Part shown: piece by piece, positions 57,588 through 64,000 of the stretch
Layout: the number at the start of each line of letters is the position of its first letter
Position numbering within the stretch: the first letter of the stretch is position 1
Source of the DNA: Balanoglossus misakiensis
Taxonomy: Eukaryota > Hemichordata
Assembly: GCA_040954595.2 (NCBI GenBank)
Contig: CM082577.2
Coordinates: 19,344,001 to 19,408,000, forward strand
DNA length: 64,000 nt
Direction: 5' to 3'
Translations under genes and position numbers: made by a program
Notes under the pieces: model-generated
Database searches by the model: none
What the model was told of the DNA's origin: nothing
The model's input: only the letters and a program-made list of their open reading frames with translations

Positions 57588-58765
57588 ATACCAATAGGGC
57601 AATACCAATACCAATAGGGCACAAGCCTGCTTGGCTTGTGCCCTAAATATAGCTGCAAGCAGCGATGACGGGCCCAAGCTTAAGCCGAAGGTCAAAGGTC
57701 ATATGTGGTCACCAAAAAATTGGGTAAAAAGTTTTGACCCCCATACCAGTCCAGGTCTAACAAAAATCAGACCTCTAACCCTATTGGTTCACCTAGAATT
57801 AGATATGCACATAATTAATGAGGTAAAGTATAAGGCTTCATTAGGAGTTCCATGCCTCCAAATGCTAAGGCTGTATCTGCGCTGGTTGCCGAGATATGGT
57901 AAAGTAGGTCAAAGGTCACCTGAGGTCACCTAAAATTGGGCAAGAAATTTTAACCTCATACTGGTCCATGTTCAACAAAAATCAAACCTCTAGCCCTATT
58001 GGCTAGCCTGGAATTAGGTATGCACATAATTAAGTCTTTTCAATTTTAGTCACAACCCTCCAAACGCCAAGTCTGTAAATGCTGTGGATGCCGAGATATA
58101 GGAAAGTAGGTCAAAGGTCACTTGAGGTCACCCAAAATGTGGGCAGAAATTTTTGACCCTATACTGGGCCATGTCCCACAAGAACGAAACCTCTAGCCCT
58201 CTTAGTTAGCCCAGAATTAGGTATGCACATAATTAATGAGTTAAGCAGGTGTTACAGGTGAGCCTAAAATTTTGCCTTTTATTTTGGTGCCATTATGCTC
58301 ACTGACCAATAGACAGTCACTGTACAGGACTATTGCACAGACCAGAATTCCACAATAAGACGTGGACATAGCTTAACCATAGAGGTATAAGTAAAGGTAT
58401 AAATTTAATAAAAAAATTAATATAAACAAATCTGTCGATTTTTCATATAATTTTTTTTCGCATAAAATTATTGACAAATGCTAGGCTAGCTGCACACCAA
58501 AGTTGGAGATGATCGGCCGAACAGATTTTGAGATATGTATGCATATTTATCGAAAATAATATGTGGTCATAGCTTTACTATGTAAAGTATAGGCCCATGG
58601 CTTGGGCGAAAAATATGAAAAATAATACTTAAAAATCTTCTTCTCAAAATTGACATGGCCTATGGCCTTGAAATTTGGCATGTAGGACACTGACCACATG
58701 GTCCGCGAAAATCGCTAAAAGAATTTAGATATCTCCATTAATATGCAAATTAGGCCCTTTTGAAA
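57588..58765 (+). repeat. HR-3 inverted segment
   Basis: Here the units run in plus orientation: hairpin cassette at about 57616-57646, head at 57650, tandem units (DR1-like near 57700, 57908, 58110), the AT-rich spacer and part of a tail. Orientation reverts abruptly near 58765. ACCAATA repeats mark the left junction. Confidence 0.8.
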
Positions 58766-61744
58766 AAATGGTGCAGGCCAATGAGAGCTAGTGCAGTACC
58801 CTTGTGAATGTTTAATTAGTCATGTGACCTGATGACCATATATGGGCAAAGTTTTCAAATGGGCCTAATTTGCATATGAATGGAGATATCAAAATTCTTT
58901 TAGTGATTTTTGCAGACCATGTGGTCAGTGTCCTACATGCCAAATGTCAAGGCCGTGGGCCAAGTCTATTTTGAGAAGAAGATTTTTTTATTTTTCATAT
59001 TTTTGGACCCAGCCATAGGCCTATACTTTCTATAGTTAAGCTATCACGCTATGTCCACGTTGGCTGTGCAATGGTCCTGTACAGTGACTCTCTATTGGCC
59101 CGTGAGCAGAATGGGACCACAATAAAAGGCAAAATTTTGGGCTCACCTGTAACACCTGCTTAACTCATTAATTATGTGCATACCTAATTCCAGGCTAACT
59201 AATAGGGCTAGAGGTTTTGTTCTTGTGGGACATGGACCAGTATGGGATCAAAAAATTTTGCCCAAATTTTGGGTGACCTCAGGTGACCTTTGACCTACTT
59301 TCCTATATCTCGGCATCCACAGCAGGTACAGACTTGGCGTTTGGAGGGTTGTGACTAAAATTGAAAAGACAAAATTGAAGGTCACCTGTGACACCTGCTT
59401 ATCTCATTAATTATGTGCATACCTAATTCCAGGCTAACCAATGGGGTTAGAGGTTTGATTTTTGTTGAACATGGACCAGTATAGGGTCCAAATTTCTTGC
59501 CCAAATTTTGCATGACCTCAGGTGACCTTTGACCTAATTTACCATATCTTGGCAACCAGAGCAGGCACAGTCTTGGCGTTTGGAGGGTTGGGACTAAAAT
59601 TGAAAAGCCAAAATTGGGGGTCACCTGTGACACCTGCATATCTCATTAATTATGTGCATACGTAATTCCAGGCTAACCAATAGGGCTAGTGGTTTTGTTC
59701 TTTGGGACATGGATCAGTATGGGGTCAAAAATTTTCCCCAAATTTAGGGTGACCTCAGGTGACATTTGACCTACTTTGCTATATCTCGGCATCCAGAACA
59801 GGTACAGCATTTGTGTTTGGATGGATTGAACTATTAATGGAGTCTTACACTTTACATCATTAATTATGTGCATATCTAATTTCAGACAAACCAATAGGGC
59901 TAGAGGTCAGGTTTCTGTTGGACCTGGACTAGTATGGGGGTCAAAACTGTTTGCCCAAATTTTGGGTGACCACATATGACCTTTGACCTTCAGCTTAAGC
60001 TTGTGCCCGTCATCGCTGCTTGCAGCTATATTTTTTTTTTTTTCTTGTGTAGTTTTTTTGCTCAGGTAGATCTTGAAAACGGCTGAACCTACAAATCTCA
60101 AACTTGGCACAATGGTGCAGGCCTATGAGAGCTGGTGCAGTATCCCTGTGAATGTTTAATTAGTCATGTGACCTGATGACCATATATGGGCAAAGTTTTC
60201 AAATGGACCTAATTTGCATATGAATGGAGATATCAAAATTCTTTTAGCGATTTTTGCAGACCATGTGGTCAGTGTCCTACATGCCAAATGTCAAGGCCAT
60301 GGGCCAAGTCTATTTTGAGAAGAAGATTTTTTATTTTTCATATTTTTGGACCCAGCCATAGGCCTATATTTTCTATAGTTAAGCTATGACGCTATGTCCA
60401 CGCCGGCTGTGCAATGGTCCTGTACAGTGACTCTCTATTGGCCCGTGAGCAGAATGGGACCACAATAAATAGCGATTTTTGCGGACCATGTGCCAAATTC
60501 CAGGCTAGCAAATAGGGCTAGAGGTTTGATTTTTGTTAAACATGGACCAGTATGGGATCAAACATTTTTGCCCAATTTTTGGGTGACCTCAGGTGACCTT
60601 TGACCTACTTTACCATAACTCGGCAACCAGCGCAGATACAGCTTTGGCATTTGGAGGGTTGTGACTCCTAATGGAGCCTTATACTTTACCTCATTAATTA
60701 TGTGCATATCTAATTCTAGGCGAACCAATAGGGCTAGATGTCTGGTTTTTCTTGGCCCTGGACTAGTATGGGGTCAACATTTTTTGCCCAACTTTCAGGT
60801 GGCCTCACATGACCTTTGACCTATTTTCCTATATCTCGGCATCCAGAACAGGTACAGCATTTATGTTTGGATGGATCGAACTATTAATGGAGTCTTACAC
60901 TTTACATCAATAATTATGCACATATATAATTTCAGACAAACCGATAGGGCTAGAGGTCTGGTTTTTGTTGGACCTGGACTAGTATGGGGGTCAAAACTTT
61001 TTGCCCAAATGTTGGGTGACCTCAGGTGACCTTTGACCCACTTTCCTATATGTCGGCATCCACAGCAGGTACAGACTTGGCGTTTGGAAGGTTGTTACTA
61101 AAATTGAAAAGACAAAATTGGGGGTCACCTGTAACACCTGCTTAACTCATTAATTATGTGCATACCTAATTCCAGGCTAACTAATACGGCTAGAGGTTTT
61201 GTTCTTGTGGGACATGGACCAGTATGGGGTTAAAATTTCTTGCCAAATTTTGGGTGACCTCAGGTGACCTTTGACCTACTTTACCATATCTCGGCAACCA
61301 GCGCAGATACAGCCTTGGCATTTGGAGGCATGGAACTCCTAATGAAGCCTAATACTTTACCTCATTAATTATGTGCATATCTAATTCTAGGCGAACCAAT
61401 AGGGCTAGAGGTTTTGTTCTTGTGGGACATGGACCAGTATGGGATCACAAATTTTTGTCAAAATTTCGGGTGACCTCAGGTGACCTTTAACCTACTTTCC
61501 TATATCTCGGCATCCAGAACAGATACAGCATTTGTGTTTGGATGGATCGTACTATTGATAGAGTCTTACACTTTACATCATTAATTATGCGCATATCTAA
61601 TTTCAGACAAACCAATAGGGCTAGAGGTCTGGTTTCTGTTGGACCTGGACTAATATGGGGGTCAAAACTTTTTGCCCAATTTTTGGGTGACCACATATGA
61701 CCTTTGACCTTCGGCTTAAGCTTGTGCCCGTCATCGCTGCTTGC
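58766..61744 (-). repeat. HR-3 units, middle part
   Basis: Minus-orientation tails near 58770 and 60045, and tandem units to the head at 61735. DR1-like sites lie near 59287, 59525, 59985, 60597, 60818, 61265 and 61700; several others have one changed base. 60470-60500 contains a small internal deletion join. Confidence 0.85.
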
Positions 61745-63753
61745 AGCTATATTTCTTCTTTCTTCTTGAGTCGTTTTTTTGCTCCCGTTTTTCTCAAAAT
61801 CAACGTGGCCTAGGACCTTGAAATTTGGCACGATGTTCGGGGCCCATGAGTACTGGTGCACCTGCCCTTTGAATTTGTAATTAGTCACGTGACTTGGTGG
61901 CTATAATCGAGCGAAATTTTCAAATTGACCTAATTTGCACGTTGATGGGGGCATGTACATTCTTTTCGCGATTTTTGTAGACCATGTGGCCAAAATACCC
62001 TGTGCCAAATTTCAAGGTCCTAGGCCACGTCGATTTTGAGAAGAAGATTTTTGTAATATTATTCGCATTTTTTGGTGGGCTGAGGACGGACACTGGGGCA
62101 TCGGACTTCGACCGTCATTACGTAATGTTGTGGAGATCTCATTAGCAGGCTACTCACTTCTGGCGGGTTGCAGTAGTCCTTGGAAAATCGGCTGAAATAT
62201 TAAACTGACCAGTGATTATTTTCCACGGAATGATTTTTGGGACAACACATTATCGGAGTTCAGGCTGTGTTAGGGCGTTTTATTGAATTACGCTGAGTTT
62301 GTTAGCTGTTGCCGTTCAAATGTTTCTATCCAGACCCGGCTACACTGGTTCAATGTAATGCGGCGGCGGACTTTGACCCTCAGTCGCTAATGTGGCCGAA
62401 ATACATCAGAAGACCAGTGATTTTCTTGCACGTAGGGAGTATGGTACCAGCAATAATCAGAGATCAGGCTTCGTTGCCGTTCAAAAGTTCCTACTTCAGT
62501 CGTGACGTTACAACTGGACGTTCAGTATGGGGGTCGGCCCACAGGTGGCCGTGGGGGTTATCAGGTCGCCCGTAATGGCACGCAGCTTCATGCAGCTGTA
62601 TGGGACCAAAATACTAGTAACACGCCCGATTCGGGGGTCACCTGTGACACCTGTGTAACTCAATTATGTGCATGCGTAATTGTGGAGTCAATGATAGGGA
62701 TGCTAGCGTGGTATTTGTTGCACATGGATCAATTTGAAGTCCGATTTTCCTGTCAAGTTATGGGCGACCTTATGTGACATTTCACCTACTTTTGCTTAGT
62801 GAGCATCTACAGCAGATGCATGCAGCTTTGGCGTTGGGGGTGGGGGTGGGGGTGGGGGGGGGGTGGGGGGGCATATACGGATGGGACCATAATGATATAC
62901 CAAAGGCGGGGTCCCCTGTTGCACCTGCCTAAGTCATTGATTTTGTACATTTAATTGGACACTAACCAACAGGGCAATATGTGTGGTTTTTGTTCCACAG
63001 GGACGAATGTAAGTGTCAGTTTGTTTTTGCCCAAATTGATTTGGATGACCTATGTCGTACAGTGCCATATCTCAGCCCGTTGTACAGGTGCAGCTTTGGT
63101 ATTTGGAGGGATGAAACTATCATGAAATGTCAAATACAGGGGGATACCTGCGACACCTGCTTGATTCATGTATTACGTGCATACCTAATGGTAGACAAAG
63201 TGAAATGGTTGCAAATGTAGGATTTGTTGCACATGACATAAACAGGAATGAACATTTTTTGTCAAATTTTTGGGTGACCTCAGGTGTCCATTGACCTGCT
63301 TTCCATATGTTAGCACGCACATCATATATAGCCAGGTGTTTGGAGGGGTAGGGTAGGACCCTCTGCGTCATGAAATGCTAAATTCCTGGGGCCACCTGTA
63401 ACTTACTCGCGTAACTCATTATTATGGCCATATCTAATTTGACAAACTCAAACAGCGAGGATTTTCCGTTGTCTTGAATATGAACCAAATAAGAATCCTA
63501 ATTTTTGGCCCAATTTTTGGGTACCCTCAGCTGACCTTTGAAGTATACTTACTGAAGTACTTACAACGTAGAAGTTCAACTTTGGTTGTTGTGTTTGTAC
63601 TTGTAAGACATCCATTTCGGGTGGTTGCCTACTTCCCCATATCTCTATATCCAGAGCAAATACAGCCTACGCATTTGAATGGTACAACCCTGAAAGGAGT
63701 CTAATTGTTATTAACTCTATGCTTGGGCCCCTTCAATGCTGCTTGCAGCTTTT
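61745..63753 (-). repeat. HR unit type A, copy 2
   Basis: Inverted counterpart of 9594-11620. GTCACGTGAC is conserved at 61884-61893. The C14 run of copy 1 is replaced by a G-rich tract with T interruptions at 62836-62871. Confidence 0.85.
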
Positions 63754-63757
63754 AATT

Positions 63758-64000
63758 GTGCAGTTGCTTTCGAAGGATATTTCGTGTGAAATGTCATCGG
63801 CACCATGAATGCGGATCATGTCTTGGATCGATTCGCTGCTCCGATGCGATGGGCGGTGAAAATAGAACCATCAGAATCGCTTTCACTTCCTTCATGCTTT
63901 GCTGTATGATGAACTTTTCTGTTCTTGTGGTCTTGTCTGGCTTTGCGTGCACCTTGACATACCGCTGCAAAATGGTTGAGCTTTCCACATTTGTTGCAAG
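63758..64000 (-). pseudogene. Gypsy-3 gag/protease junction with zinc knuckle
   Basis: The minus strand begins at the window edge with CNKCGKLNHFAAVC, a CCHC zinc knuckle (C-x2-C-x4-H-x4-C) as used by gag nucleocapsids to bind RNA. A polar linker leads to the protease, which is cut by HR-3. The frame changes at least once in the linker. Partial: the rest of gag is outside. Confidence 0.8.

Larger units (their letters stand above)
53693..63753 (-). mobile_element. Hairpin-repeat block HR-3 (10.06 kb) in Gypsy-3 protease
   Basis: AATT at 53689-53692 and again at 63754-63757 flanks the block. Reading Gypsy-3 across with one AATT removed keeps a single protease frame. The left end is a hairpin (GGGGACCAAGTCCCC), the right end the GCTGCTTGCAGC head hairpin. 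The two ends are not inverted copies of each other. Inside are heads near 55160, 55865, 57010, 60020 and 61745, tails, 214-240 bp tandem units, and one inverted segment. No transposase. Confidence 0.85.
51859..64000 (-). mobile_element. Gypsy-3: Ty3/Gypsy element, deleted and interrupted
   Basis: Minus-strand element running off the right edge: gag zinc knuckle (63758-64000), HR-3 insert, protease and RT (52975-53692), integrase end (52231-52974), polypurine tract and 3' LTR. Most of RT, RNase H and the first half of integrase are deleted. Confidence 0.85.

Noticed and set aside
53693-63753. Helitron
   Set aside because: There is a hairpin near one end and head-to-tail arrays, but a target duplication (AATT) is present, no TC/CTRR ends are visible and no Rep-helicase was found.
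48464-64000. RAG1 catalytic core or RAG2-like gene downstream of the RAG1-like region
   Set aside because: No frame shows the DDE-core motifs or Kelch repeats; the space is occupied by MITEs, Gypsy-3 and HR-3.
1-64000. tRNA or rRNA genes
   Set aside because: No cloverleaf with A and B boxes and no rRNA signature was seen on either strand by eye.

Overview
The window is animal nuclear DNA, about 40% GC by eye, made mostly of layered transposable elements around parts of two host-type genes. My best guess is a marine invertebrate deuterostome (hemichordate, cephalochordate or echinoderm). The reasons are spliced metazoan exons of a UCP4-type mitochondrial carrier, a RAG1-like N-terminal region, Ty3/Gypsy elements, and families of hairpin-bearing repeats. 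The species is inference.

Region 1 (1-25.2 kb) reads as one decayed minus-strand Gypsy element (Gypsy-2). Its gag, protease, reverse transcriptase and integrase pieces are scattered from 22.9 kb down to 5.7 kb. Later insertions spread it out: a second Gypsy with both LTRs (Gypsy-1, 644-5683), a 9-bp-TSD MITE, an 8-bp-TSD-like element (6912-8723), a 0.2 kb insert, a putative solo LTR (9486-20361) that carries a 9.5 kb hairpin-repeat block and a TTAA MITE, and a 9-bp-TSD element (20445-21674).

Region 2 (25.2-41 kb) holds the last three coding exons of a UCP4 (SLC25A27)-like carrier on the plus strand: 28327-28411, 35132-35327 and 40069-40140. Splice sites and phases agree throughout. The first of these exons lies between two ~400 bp inverted repeats. 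The next follows directly behind a 2.8 kb hairpin-repeat block. The last intron contains a 138 bp palindrome, direct repeats and a broken transposon ORF.

Region 3 (41-51.8 kb) has more hairpin/tandem repeats, several fold-back elements and, at 47493-48463 on the plus strand, a RAG1-like N-terminal region. It shows the CRICG motif, a CxxC pair, a RING and a following zinc finger in vertebrate RAG1 order. Frameshifts and a stop break it, and no catalytic core follows.

Region 4 (51.8-64 kb) is a third minus-strand Gypsy (Gypsy-3: 3' LTR, polypurine tract, integrase, RT, protease, gag zinc knuckle). A 10.06 kb hairpin-repeat block (53693-63753) is inserted in its protease region with an AATT duplication.

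The most unusual signal is the hairpin-repeat family. Units begin with a GCTGCAAGCAGC hairpin, carry 214-240 bp tandem repeats each with nuclear-receptor-type AGGTCA direct repeats, and end in one or more hairpin cassettes. The cassette stems differ in sequence but keep their pairing. No protein in the window explains how these units move.
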